Assembly (NCBI RefSeq): GCF_900110105.1
Contig: NZ_FOCL01000003.1
Span: 682,001-746,000, forward strand
Reading direction: 5' to 3'
Origin: Mucilaginibacter gossypiicola
GTDB taxonomy: Bacteria; Bacteroidota; Bacteroidia; Sphingobacteriales; Sphingobacteriaceae
DNA length: 64,000 bases
A program made the translations under genes and the position numbers. The notes beneath the pieces are model-generated. The model was given only the letters and a program-made list of their open reading frames with translations. It had not been told where the DNA came from and did no database searches. Shown here piece by piece: positions 35,305-46,700 of the stretch (position 1 is its first letter; each line of letters opens with the position of its first letter).

Positions 35305-38073
35305 ATGAAAAAACTTTTATTCTTCGTATTACTGCTCACATCCATAAACCTGTTTGCCCAGGAAGTTAAGGTAACGGGCAACATTACCGATGCTGCCACA
35401 GGCAAGCCCGTTTCAGGTGCAAGCATCTCTGTTAAAGGAAAACTTACCGGCACCACTACCGATTCAAAGGGCAATTATACTTTAAGTGCCAATAAATTAA
35501 AGCTGCCCTTTACTATCGTTATATCAGCCGTAGGCTTTGAAGTGCAGGAAAGCCAGGTAACATCTGCCAGCAATAATATCAGCGTTAAACTAACACAAAA
35601 AGCTATTGTGCTTGACGAGGTGGTATCATCTGCCACTCGCATCAACCAAAGCATTTTGCAATCGCCGGTGAGTATCGAAAAAATGAGCCTTAAGGCCATT
35701 AAGGATAATCCTTCATTTACTTTTTACGATGGTTTGCAAAGCGTAAAAGGCATTGAATCGGTTACCAGCAGTTTAACTTACAAACAGATCAATACCCGTG
35801 GCTTTAACAGCACCGGTAACAGTCGTTTTTTACAACTGGTTGATGGCGTTGACAACCAAACGCCCGGCTTAAACTTTTCGGTAGGTAACCTTTTCGGCGC
35901 TTCGGATATTGATATTGAAAGCGTGGAAGTTATCCCCGGCGCAGCTTCGGCTTTGTATGGTCCGGTGGCTTTTAACGGTCTGCTTTCACTTAAAACCAAA
36001 GATCCGTTCAAATACCAGGGCTTAACCTTACAGGTAAAAAGCGGTCTTAATCACTTTGGCGAATCGGTTGTTAAGCCACAGGGCTTGTATGATTTTGCAG
36101 CCCGTTACGCCAAAGCATTCAACGATAAATTCGCGTTTAAAATCAACGCTTCATACCTGACCGGCCGCGACTGGTATGCCGATAATTATACTGACGTAAG
36201 TGCTTCAACCCCGGCTGCCCAACGTGGCCCCAACAACCCCGGCCGCGACGCGCTGAATATTTATGGAGATGAGGTTACCAAAACCCTACCAGGCATTGGG
36301 CTGGTATCCAGAACAGGTTATGAAGAAAAAGACCTGATGAACTATAACGTGTACAGCCTGAAACTGAACGGTGCTTTACAATACCGTTTCAGCAATAACC
36401 TGGAGGCTATTTACCAGTACAATTACGGTCGCGGTACCGCAAGCTATACCGGCAGCAGCCGTTTTGACCTTAACAACTTTGTTTTGCAAACACACAGAGT
36501 TGAGTTAAAAGGCAGCAACTTCTTTATCCGTGGCTATTCGGTTGAAGAAAACTCGCACGATTCATACAATACCCGCTCACTGGCCCAATTCATTAACCGC
36601 GACTGGGTGAAAGACCTGAACGGTAATACCGTAACGCCCGATAAAGCCGATGATACCTGGTTTACCCGTTATGCCGCTGCATTTAATGGTTCGGTAAGCG
36701 GCGTTACCCCTAATAGTAATTCGGCCGCGAGGGCTTTTGCCGATCAGGGCCGTTTTTTACCGGGCACGCCTGAATTTAATGCTGCAAAAGATGCGTCAAT
36801 CCATAACTATGGTCTAAGTGGTGCAGGCGTTTTCAGTAACAGTAAGTTTTATCATGCAGAAGGCCAGTATGACTTTACCAGCGCTATAAAAGTATTTGAA
36901 CTCTTGGCCGGCGGCAGTTTCCGCGATTACAGGATGTTCACCAATGGCAGCTTGTTTGATGATAAAGACAAACGCGTAACCATTAAAGAATACGGCTCAT
37001 TTGTACAGGCGGCTAAAAAACTGTTTGACGATAACCTGAAACTGACAGCCTCACTCCGTTACGATAAAAACGAAAACTTTAAAGGCAGCTTCACTCCTCG
37101 TTTTTCGGCTGTTTATACGGTTGATAAAACTTCAAATTTCAGGGCATCATATCAAACCGGTTTCAGGAACCCAACCCCGGTTGATCAGTTCATTCACCTT
37201 AACGTAGGACCTATCACCATTTTGGGTGGCGCGCCTAATAATAGCAAAGGCCTCAATGTTTATGAAAACTCTTTCACCTCATCATCGGTAAGTGCTTTTG
37301 GTGCAGCGTTTGGCAAGGCCGTACAAAGTGGCACTCCTTTCCCGCAGGCAGTTGAGCAAAATAAAGGCTTGCTTCAAAAAGCCAGTGTAGCCTATATCAA
37401 ACCTGAGCAGCAAAAAGCATTTGAGTTGGGTTACAAAGGCCTGATCATGGATAAATTGCTGATCGACCTGAACTACTATCACAGCAGCTATAACAACTTT
37501 ATCCTAAACACAGTTGTGATCCAGCCAAGCAACCCAATCCTTGGTGCTGATGGACAGGTGACCACAGCCTCTGCAACTGATATCCCTAACGGAAAAGTGC
37601 ACGCGTTCCAATTGTATACCAACGCGCCTGATAAAGTATCCGCCCAGGGAGCAAGTGCAGGTTTAACTTACCTGCTCAATGGCGGTTACGCTGTAGGTGG
37701 TAACGCCACCTTATCGGTGTTTAACCTTCGCAATGCTAACCCTAATAACATTGCCGCCTTTAACACACCTAAATGGAGCACGAACGCCACATTTGGCAAC
37801 AGTAATGTGATCAATGATTTTGGCTTCAACGCGGCATGGCACTGGCAAACTGCTTACGACTGGTACGGAACCTTTAATGGCACCCGTCCGGGTCGCGTAG
37901 ACGCCTACTCTTTAGTTGACCTTCAGTTTAGCAAAAAACTGCCAAAGCTCCAGTCGACAATCAAACTGGGCGGCAGCAATATCTTCAACAATAAAGTATA
38001 CCAATCATACGGCTCGCCGGCTATTGGCGCCATTTATTATGTTTCAATAGTATTTGATGACCTTTTAAAATAA
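35305..38073 (+). CDS. TonB-dependent outer-membrane receptor (non-SusC)
   Basis: 922 residues. A signal peptide (LLFFVLLLTSINLFAQ), a carboxypeptidase-D-like domain (VKVTGNITDAATGKPVSGASI), a plug (SPVSIEKMSLKAIKDNP through VEVIPGAASALYGPVAFNGL) and a beta-barrel ending YYVSIVFDDLLK. It lacks the SusC-type linker and has no SusD partner. That fits siderophores, cofactors or other small ligands rather than glycans. It lies five bases upstream of an MFS gene and is flanked by AhpD-like genes. The ligand is unknown. Confidence 0.93.
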   Translation: MKKLLFFVLLLTSINLFAQEVKVTGNITDAATGKPVSGASISVKGKLTGTTTDSKGNYTLSANKLKLPFTIVISAVGFEVQESQVTSASNNISVKLTQKAIVLDEVVSSATRINQSILQSPVSIEKMSLKAIKDNPSFTFYDGLQSVKGIESVTSSLTYKQINTRGFNSTGNSRFLQLVDGVDNQTPGLNFSVGNLFGASDIDIESVEVIPGAASALYGPVAFNGLLSLKTKDPFKYQGLTLQVKSGLNHFGESVVKPQGLYDFAARYAKAFNDKFAFKINASYLTGRDWYADNYTDVSASTPAAQRGPNNPGRDALNIYGDEVTKTLPGIGLVSRTGYEEKDLMNYNVYSLKLNGALQYRFSNNLEAIYQYNYGRGTASYTGSSRFDLNNFVLQTHRVELKGSNFFIRGYSVEENSHDSYNTRSLAQFINRDWVKDLNGNTVTPDKADDTWFTRYAAAFNGSVSGVTPNSNSAARAFADQGRFLPGTPEFNAAKDASIHNYGLSGAGVFSNSKFYHAEGQYDFTSAIKVFELLAGGSFRDYRMFTNGSLFDDKDKRVTIKEYGSFVQAAKKLFDDNLKLTASLRYDKNENFKGSFTPRFSAVYTVDKTSNFRASYQTGFRNPTPVDQFIHLNVGPITILGGAPNNSKGLNVYENSFTSSSVSAFGAAFGKAVQSGTPFPQAVEQNKGLLQKASVAYIKPEQQKAFELGYKGLIMDKLLIDLNYYHSSYNNFILNTVVIQPSNPILGADGQVTTASATDIPNGKVHAFQLYTNAPDKVSAQGASAGLTYLLNGGYAVGGNATLSVFNLRNANPNNIAAFNTPKWSTNATFGNSNVINDFGFNAAWHWQTAYDWYGTFNGTRPGRVDAYSLVDLQFSKKLPKLQSTIKLGGSNIFNNKVYQSYGSPAIGAIYYVSIVFDDLLK

Positions 38074-38078
38074 ACAAC

Positions 38079-39347
38079 ATGAGCACTTTAACAATTGATG
38101 GTCAGGTTGCAAAACCTCAAACAAGCCTCAGCGCCACCTATAAGGTGGTGCTGTTCGCGATCTGTTTTTTTAGTACTACCCTGGGTGGCTCCGTGTCAAC
38201 ACTCATGTCGGTTTACCTGCCCGTTGTGGTAAAAGACTTGCAGGGAACTGTGCCCGCCGATGAGATCAATGCCATCAGCGGGTATATCAACGCCATCTTC
38301 ATTTTTGGATGGGCCTTTGGCGGCTTTACCTGGGGTGTTATCAGCGATAAAATGGGGCGTAAGAAAGCCTTGCTGCTGGCAATCGGCAGCTATGGCGTGT
38401 TCACCATTTTAACCGGGCTGATGCCAACCTGGTGGGGTGTACTGCTTTGCCGCTTCTTCAGCGGTTTTGGCGTAGGAGGTGTTTTGGTAACCTCCATAAC
38501 CCTGGTAAGCGAAGTCTGGCCTGCCAAAAGCAAGGCGGTGATCATAGGCATTCTTTCTATTGCCTTCCCGGTAGGCATTTTCTCTGCCGGGCTCATCAAC
38601 CTCATTGTATCATCATGGCGGTCGGGCTTTTTAGTTGGGGTAATTCCTCTTACCCTGGCCTTGATAGGCGCACTGGTTTTGAACGAATCTGAAAACTGGC
38701 TCAACTATCGCAATGATATTGCCAACCGCGAAAACCCGTTAAATAAGCTGCTTTCTAAAAATCACCGCCGCGAGCTTATTGTAGGTTCATTAACCTTTGG
38801 CACCATGCTGATAGGCTTATGGGCGATATTTTCATGGCTGCCTACCTGGGTGCAAAGTTTAATTACTGACCATGATGCCGCTAAAGAACGCGGCCTGAGC
38901 ATGATGTGTATGGGCATGGGTGGCTTAACCGGCGGTTTCTTTTCGGGCTGGCTGGTTAACCTGTTATCCATCAAGCGTTCTATGGTGATCTGCTTTGCTG
39001 TTTGTGCGGGTATGTCATTCATCCTGTTTAAAACCAACACCACGTTCAGTGCCGCAGTTTACATCGAGATCATCATACTGGCCTTGTTTTTTGGTGCAAG
39101 CCAGGGTGTATTATCAGCCTATATTCCACAACTATTTTCGACTGGCATCAGGGCAACTGCAACAGGATTTTGCTTCAATATCGGGCGGATATTTACAGCT
39201 ACTGCTGTATTATTTGTGGGTGTGTTGGTATCAACACTGGGCGGATATGGCAATGCACTGATCATCTTTTCGCTGGTATTTATCGTTGGCTTACTGGTGG
39301 TAATATTTGGCCACGAAAAAGCTGAAGACATGAAGCAAAAAGCTTAA
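38079..39347 (+). CDS. MFS transporter, sugar/aromatic-acid symporter-like
   Basis: 422 residues with about 12 hydrophobic segments. The MFS loop 2-3 motif is present (GVISDKMGRKKALLL), with a typical second helix block (FSGFGVGGVLVTSITLVSEVWPAKSKA) and a central cytoplasmic loop. The sequence resembles the AAHS/NiaP-like branch that carries aromatic acids or nicotinate. It starts five bases after the receptor gene, so the two probably move the same compound or its product across outer and inner membranes. Substrate unproven. Confidence 0.9.
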   Translation: MSTLTIDGQVAKPQTSLSATYKVVLFAICFFSTTLGGSVSTLMSVYLPVVVKDLQGTVPADEINAISGYINAIFIFGWAFGGFTWGVISDKMGRKKALLLAIGSYGVFTILTGLMPTWWGVLLCRFFSGFGVGGVLVTSITLVSEVWPAKSKAVIIGILSIAFPVGIFSAGLINLIVSSWRSGFLVGVIPLTLALIGALVLNESENWLNYRNDIANRENPLNKLLSKNHRRELIVGSLTFGTMLIGLWAIFSWLPTWVQSLITDHDAAKERGLSMMCMGMGGLTGGFFSGWLVNLLSIKRSMVICFAVCAGMSFILFKTNTTFSAAVYIEIIILALFFGASQGVLSAYIPQLFSTGIRATATGFCFNIGRIFTATAVLFVGVLVSTLGGYGNALIIFSLVFIVGLLVVIFGHEKAEDMKQKA

Positions 39348-39418
39348 AGCCGAAGGCTAAAAGCGAAATAACAATTCAAATCACTAATTCAATAACTCAC
39401 TAATTCAAAATTTAAAAT

Positions 39419-39964
39419 ATGGCACACATCAATGTACCAGAAGGCGTTCCCGGCATCCGTTCACTGGTAATGTTCAGGCCCGAAACCGGTCAATATTTGT
39501 ATGAACTGGCTGAAGTATTATTACGCGGAGAATCAACCTTAAGTCCGGCCGACCGTGAGCTGATAGCTACTTACGTATCCTACCGTAACAACTGCACATT
39601 TTGCTACAGCAGCCACGCCGCCGCCGCGCGCTGCTTGTACGAAGATGACGCACTGATTGTTGACGAAGTACTACGCGATATGACCGAAGCGCCCATCAGC
39701 GCCAAGCTAAAAGCATTATTAAATATTGCAGGCAAAGTGCAGATTCTGGGGAAAGAAGTAAAACAGGAAGATGTTGACGCAGCACGTGAACAGGGAGCTA
39801 CCGACAGGGAGATCCACGATGCTGTATTAATAGCCGCTGCATTCAGCATGTTTAACCGTTATGTAGATGGGTTGGCCAGCCTTACCCCTACCGATCCTGA
39901 AGCTTATGCCGAAATGGGCAAACGCATGGCTAAAGGTTATGTATTACCGCAACCACAACACTAA
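39419..39964 (+). CDS. AhpD-like/carboxymuconolactone decarboxylase family protein 2
   Basis: 181 residues, clearly a paralogue of the proteins at 34710 and 39981. E-x11-C-x2-C-x3-H is intact (RELIATYVSYRNNCTFCYSSH). Shared blocks are GVPGIRSLVMFRPETG, LKALLNIAGKVQ and REIHDAVLIAAAFSMFNRYVDGL. The next paralogue starts 16 bases after its stop. Confidence 0.9.
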   Translation: MAHINVPEGVPGIRSLVMFRPETGQYLYELAEVLLRGESTLSPADRELIATYVSYRNNCTFCYSSHAAAARCLYEDDALIVDEVLRDMTEAPISAKLKALLNIAGKVQILGKEVKQEDVDAAREQGATDREIHDAVLIAAAFSMFNRYVDGLASLTPTDPEAYAEMGKRMAKGYVLPQPQH

Positions 39965-39980
39965 TTTAAAACCCGATATT

Positions 39981-40535
39981 ATGGCACATATTGAATTAAA
40001 TAACGATTTGCCCGGCATCCGTGGCCTCATGTTTTACAGCCCGGAAACAGAGGCACCGTTAAACGCCCTTGCCGAGCAGTTGCTTCGCGATGATAACAAT
40101 TCTTTATCCCGAGGCGAACGTGAACTGATAGCAACTTATGTATCCTACCTTAACGATTGTTTCTTTTGCCAAAATGTGCACGGCGCTGTTGCCGGGCACT
40201 ACCTCGGCTGCAATATTGATGAGATAGATGCTATCAAAGCAAATTTTTCTGCAACCGATCTATCGCCAAAGATCAAAGCGCTGTTAGCCATTGCCGGCAG
40301 TGTACAAAAAGGCGGCAAACATGTAACCACCGAACAAATTGAGGCCGCACGTGCAGAAGGTGCTGATGATAAAGAGATCCACGATACTGTATTGATCGCT
40401 GCCGCATTTTGTATGTATAACCGCTATGTTGACGGCTTAGGAACCTGGGCGCCACAAGACAGGCAGATCTATATCGACCGGGCACCTGAGCGTGCCGAAG
40501 TTGGCTACATATCAAGCATTTTTAAGAAAGTTTAA
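39981..40535 (+). CDS. AhpD-like/carboxymuconolactone decarboxylase family protein 3
   Basis: 184 residues from the ATG at 39981 (MAHIELNNDLPGIRGL), which aligns with its paralogues; the frame is open further upstream inside the previous gene. E-x11-C-x2-C-x3-H is intact (RELIATYVSYLNDCFFCQNVH). The C-terminal block KEIHDTVLIAAAFCMYNRYVDGL is shared. Last gene of the cluster, followed by a terminator. Confidence 0.9.
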   Translation: MAHIELNNDLPGIRGLMFYSPETEAPLNALAEQLLRDDNNSLSRGERELIATYVSYLNDCFFCQNVHGAVAGHYLGCNIDEIDAIKANFSATDLSPKIKALLAIAGSVQKGGKHVTTEQIEAARAEGADDKEIHDTVLIAAAFCMYNRYVDGLGTWAPQDRQIYIDRAPERAEVGYISSIFKKV

Positions 40536-40561
40536 TACCTAACGCTTTATTCACATCTACA

Positions 40562-40592
40562 GTCCGGAGCTTTTAGCTCCGGGCTTCTTTTT
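40562..40592 (+). terminator. Intrinsic terminator after the AhpD-like cluster
   Basis: CCGGAGC pairs with GCTCCGG across a five-base loop, followed by a T-rich run. It lies 27 bases after the last stop. Confidence 0.85.
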
Positions 40593-40601
40593 TAAGCATC
40601 T

Positions 40602-40735
40602 TTTGTCATTTCGACCGTAGGGAGAAATCTTATACGCCCTACACTGCGGACTTTGCATAACCGCTTAGCAGGGCGTACAAGATTTCTCTTTCGCCCCGCC
40701 GCTTATTCCTACCCATGCGCCATCGAAATGACAAA
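40602..40735. repeat. Nested inverted repeat, GTCATTTCGA family
   Basis: The outer arms TTTGTCATTTCGA and TCGAAATGACAAA pair exactly. Inner arms at 40622-40640 and 40670-40688 (GAGAAATCTTATACGCCCT and its complement) pair with one mismatch. It fills the gap between convergent genes. Confidence 0.85.
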
Positions 40736-40751
40736 GGGTAACATAATCACT

Positions 40752-43700
40752 CTATTTAAACACCACCCTGTTCCCTTCACTATGTGCATTAAACTCCGGC
40801 GCGTACATGCATTGGATACTGGTGATACCGGTTGAAAAATTACCTGGTTGTGCTACCCGCAATTCGTATTCAAACACATAGCTGCCTTTGTTTAAATTAC
40901 TGATGAAAAAATTGGTTGCTACATCTTTAGTTACCTGGTAATACGATAAGCCATCCTGGTATTTATATTCGGATAAAGCAGATACAGGCTCCGTACCTGC
41001 CGGGCGAAGATCTTTAAGCTGCACATATTCATAATCACGACCAGCTTTTAAATACACTACCACTTTTAGCAGATCTCCGGTTTTGGGCTGATGTGTTGCA
41101 TCAACTGCCTGCAATACTGGGCCAGCATCTGTTTGTTTTTTGATGAAGTATTTACGCTCGAGGTGGATATCCGTTTGCGATGGCGTGATCTTATCCATCT
41201 GTTCCAGATACTGCCAATACATAGCCCCATAGCTGATTGATTTTCCGTTGTTTTTGATCTCAACTTTGCCTAATGACGGTTTTATTTGTTCATCAACCCA
41301 ACTGGTTTTAATGTAGCCTGTGCCGGCATCAGCCTTAATATCTGGCTTTAACTCGGTAAGCGGTTTATTATCCAGCTTAACTTCGGATGTGGCGCTGCCT
41401 TGCAGCCAGTTTTCCTGTTTTAACAGCAGGGCGTATACGACGGCGGCGGTTGCTTTGGTGGTTTTCCAGTTGTTGGTTTGCTTGTTGCGCATCAACCAGA
41501 TTTTCATTTCCTCAACGGCCTTATCGTTATTGCCAGCCTCTGTAAATAGTTCGATCATTAAACTCTGCGTTTCAATTGGCGACTGGTACCAGTAATACCC
41601 CACGATATTTTTCCCCCAGTACATCCCCATCTCATCCGAAGTTTGCGCTGTTTCCAATAGCGATTTAATGATTGCCCTTGCAACCAGTGGCTTCACGTTA
41701 CGGAGCATGGTGAGGGCTATCATCCCTTGCTCATAAAGGCTTTGCGTTACCCACTGATCTTCGGCACGTTTTAGATAATTATTGAAGATAGATTTGAGCT
41801 CCGGCACCATGGCTTTATCGGTATAATAACTCCGCACATACCACGCATGAACCTCGTTCTGATTAACATCTCTTGATTGATAGTTCTTTTGCTTTTTCGC
41901 TTCTTTATCCTCTGTAATCAGTTCAGCATCCATATAATCCAGGGCTTTATCAGCGATATCTTTTAAAGTTTTATCATTAGCCGCGGCTATCTTCAAGTGA
42001 TAAAGCTGCCCGATTCCCTCCAAAACATGGCGGGTGATATAATTATCGGCATAAGTACCGCCAAACCACGGGAAAGCCCCGTTTGGCAATTGCTTTTGCT
42101 TCAGCTTATCCAAATTGGCTTTCATTTCATAGCTCATTTTATTCAGATCAAAAAGCTGGGCTATCCTTTTCTTTTGTTCCGATTCGCTGATGGCGTCCTG
42201 CAGCCACGGGGTTTCTTCAAGCAAGGTTGTTTTCAGCTCCTGATTCTTTTCAAGGTTCGAGAGCAGTTCTTTACTATCGCTGCTTTTCCATTGATCGAAA
42301 ACCTGTTTTATGAGCGGCATCTTACCAATCAAATCAGTCGACAAGCTATTGGCGTAATAACGGCTGAACAATTGCTCCGAACACTCATACGGGAACTCCA
42401 TCATGTATGGGATAGCCTGCACTGCATACCAGGCCGGGTTTTGACTGTACTCCAGCGTAAGGGTTTTACTTTTCAGCGTAGGGCTGTTATTATTGATCAG
42501 CTTATCAAAGTTGAACGTTTTGTTTTGGCCTGCCCTAACCAACATCGGCATACTTTCGGTAACCAGCATACGGTTTGGCAATACCGGGATGGTATTTTCT
42601 TCGCCATCGCTGTATTTACCGGCATCGGCAGTTAAGCGGTAGGTAAGTGCATCAAAGCCGGGCGGAATTACCAGTTTAAAAGAAACCGCTTTGGTTGCCG
42701 AAGCGCCGACCTCAAATTTTTGCTGTGCATCATTATTGTTGACAAATAATGATACGGGCTGCATATTAATACCATTAAACAACCGCAGTTCAACCTTCCC
42801 CTTCAAGGGTTCTGCTTCCAAATTGGCCAGTCGGGCAGAAATGGTTACCGTATCTCCTTCGCGTAAAAAGCGGGGCATATTGGCGTTTATGCTTAATTGC
42901 TTTTGGGTAACAACTTCGGCCTCGGTATAACCAAGCTGTAGTTGTTTGTTATGCGCAAAAGCCCTGAATTTCCATTTGGTAAGCGCCTCGGGCATGGTGA
43001 AGTCAATTAATATCTGTCCCTTGTCATCCGTATGAAGTTGTGGATAAAAGAAAGCGGTTTCGTTGAAGTTTTTGCGGGTGGTGATTGGTTTGGGAGTAAA
43101 CCCAAGTTCGTCATAATTCATACCGACCGATTTGAATTGAACCTCTTGCAATGATGCTTTACGGGAATAATTGGTAAAAGATGCGGCACTATATCCCACC
43201 TGTACCCCGCTTGCCATACCCCGCACCATTACAGGGATTGCACTCCTCGCCTTTAATTTGTCGCTGTTACCTACGGCCTCATCAACAACACCCTCATCAA
43301 CAAACGCTGAATCCATTGAATTAACACCGGGCGGGGCAACATCTAAATAGTCCTTTCCGTTAACCCTTACGCTTATTCCCTTTTCAAAACTCATCCGTAC
43401 ATATCCATTTACCGGTTGGTTTATGTATTGTGTAATGAAGTATTTCCCGCTAAATATCAGTGTAGCGTTTCGTGCTATCTTAATTTTGTAAAAGCCCAAT
43501 GAATTGGATGTAGTACTAATGTCTGTACCTTTTATCATGACCTTAATGCCAGGCACCGGCATATTAAATTCATTCATAACCCTGCCGCTAACTACTGTAC
43601 CATTTTTTATAAGTGCCGAGTTTTTAAGATACGAAACCTCAATCTGATTATCCTTATCAGAGCCCTTTTTATAGTTTGACACTGATGCGATGTAGCCGTT

Positions 43701-46700
43701 GTAGCCATAATTTTGGCCGCCCCAATAATTATAACCGAACCAGTTTAGCGTTTCATAGTTGAAGTTTAACGTCCGTGCTCCATAATAAAACGTTTCATTA
43801 AAAGGTGATGTGTAAACAGTCCTTAAAAATTCACTATATGTTTGCCAGCTGAAATAATCGGGGTTATAACCATATATAGGCAATTGTTGATCCCAGCTTT
43901 GCGATAGTGCAACATCATCAAGCGAGGCGTCATACATACCGGCAAGCAATTCCGCCTGTTCCTGCTCTTTATCCTGCGCCGATACCTGTAATTTCCACTG
44001 TTCCTTTTCGCCGGGTTGCAGTTTATTTCTAAAGGTAAGAAAACGGATGTTTAGCGCCGACGCAGTATCCTTTATTTTGATCTGTTTGTAATAGCTGTAG
44101 AGCCTGTTATCATTCAGCATTAAAAACTGTACCGCGAAATTACTTTTAGCGGTAGCAGGTATAGCTATTTTTAAATCCCGCTGCTGATTTCCTTTAATGG
44201 TGAGCCACTCTGACGATAGCATTTTAGGCCCTTCATATTTTTCGACTAAAACGTGACTTTCCCTGCTTGTGCCGAGCCAAAATTCGGCGGTTTCTCCGGG
44301 TTTATTTACTTCATCATTAATGGTAGTTAGCCAACTGTCCATATCCGGCGCGTTGCCCGGCTCATTATGAACCTTTATATAATAGGTTTGCGACGTGGTA
44401 TCGCCTTTACTATTCCGGGCATCTATAACCAGTTTATAAATACCTGTGGGCTGTTTTTTCAAGGCCGACAAATCAAGCATACTGTTTGTGGTGTCGCTTA
44501 CTTTGATGCGATTATCAACAATTGTTTTATTCATTTGCCAGGTATCGCGATTATCATCGTTTTTATAGGCATAGGCCGGAAACACTTTTCTAAACTCTTC
44601 CGCGCTTATCAAAAATTGATCAGGAACCTGCCATAGCCGCTTTTTAAAAACGCTGCCTGGCTGCATCAACGAGTACACTTTTACATCCAACACGCCGCTT
44701 TGCGGCTGGCCATTTATATTATTGAGCTTTACGGGTATGATTGTTTTATCGTTTGCCGAAAGCGCGTCGGGTATCCTCAACGCTAGGTCAAGTGCATTGT
44801 CGCTTACTTTAACCACGGTATTTGCCGACTGCGTTTCGCCGCTGCCGTCTGTTACATCGGCGGTTATATTGTAAGCATACATATCCGGCAGCTTAGCCCC
44901 CTCTGCCGAAGCTTTAAAAGCAAAATCGAATTCACCGCTGCTATTGGCCTTAATTGTATCAAATTTCACTTCCGCACTTCTCTCATTATAATAATTGTAA
45001 TCGCTTTTTCTTGTTCTGATGTAATATATCCTGCGGTCCGGAACCCTTACAACATGATAAACTATCCTGGCCCCGGATAGGCCGTAGCCGGAAAACGCGG
45101 TAACTTTCCCCTTAATGTGAACGGAGTCGTTAAAATGGTAGGTTTCTGTCACCGGCGGGAACGTTATCTGGAATGTAGGTCGCTTATATTCTTCAACACG
45201 CAACAATGCAGCGCCATCATGTGCAGTAATGAACATGGCACCGCCAACAATTTGCCGCGGTATAATAAACGAACCGGCCACAGTACCGTATTCGTTAGTT
45301 TTAAGTTTAAGGCTATCCCGCCTTTGATTATTATAATCAAATAAATTAACAACAACCTGCGCGTTAGGTACAATCCTGCTTTTGTTATTCAATGTACTTA
45401 TCTGCAGTGCTTTAAAATAAACTGTTTGCCCTGGCCTATAGATTTGCCTGTCGGTAAATAACATCATATGCTCAATGGGCAGGGCTATTGGCTGCGAGGT
45501 TTCGAGGTATCCACCTATATAATCGCTTTTACCTGTAAATTTATCATTGGCCGTTGCAAGGTCAACGCTGTAATACGTTAGGCCATTTGTAAAAGTAAAT
45601 AGGCCATCGGCATCAGATATACCACTTGTGACGGGGATTTTCGCCACTTTACCCTCACCATTATAAGTATTGTATATATCAACCTTTACGCCCTTTAATG
45701 GCTTTCCGCTATCACGGTCAAGTACCCGAACCTCTTTCACACCATTGGGCCTGAGCCTGGTTACATATGCTAAACCGCTTACCCTGAAGCGGGCAAGTCC
45801 GGTTAAATCATTCTTTTTCATTGAGGTATCTGTAACCATGATCATATAATTACCAGGCCGCAGCGGAGCTATTTTAAATTCCAGCCGGTGACTTCTGTAA
45901 TCATGAGGGTCTGGCAACGCGAGGCTAACACTTTCAATTGGTTTCAGTTTACTCACAAAATCATAAACTTTTTTAGTGATCAATAACTCCTGCCCCTGGT
46001 TCTGTTTATTGTTTTTTTTAAGTTGATCTATCTGCGAATCGGTGATACTGTATATTGAAAACTTTGCCTGCTTAACGTTTGCATACTGCAAGCTTGCCAA
46101 CATAGGTTTGCCAGGCGCATAAACATCTTCCATTTGAGCCGTTAACGCCTGTCGCTCTATCTCTTTAATGTAAGCAGCCGCGTTTTTTCCGCTTATACTA
46201 TTAGGGAACAACTCCTTAGCCTTTTCATAGTAACCGTGTGCAATTACCAGGCTGTCGAGTTGCTGATAGTAATAACCGCTAAGCACAAAAGCTTCGGCGC
46301 TTAGCGGTTTGGAGGCATAATTAACCGCTATTTGTTTTAACCCAAGCAGGTATAATGAACCGGCATTGCTTAAAGTGGATTTTTCATGCAAAAACCTGAG
46401 CCGCTGCAGTTCAACATCAGCAAGGGCTTCTTCGTTATTTCCCCTCAAATGAAATGCCGTTGCCTGCTGTAGTAATTTAATCCCCTGGTACCATGTTGAA
46501 GCAGTATCGGCGCTATTGATATTCAGCTTAACAAATGAACGGGCATCACCAAAAAAGGCAGGATTATTTACGGAGAAAGCCATTTTAGGTTTGATAATCT
46601 CCGGTTCATCAGCCAGGAAAAACTCAAATGCACGCTGCACCAGCAGGTCGTACAATGTAGGGCGCAGATAGCGGATGGTTTTGTCCCCTTTTAAAACGCC

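Noticed and set aside
34710..40535. The three small enzymes as true carboxymuconolactone decarboxylases of protocatechuate breakdown.
   Set aside because: All have the AhpD CxxC redox site, and no other protocatechuate-pathway gene is near.
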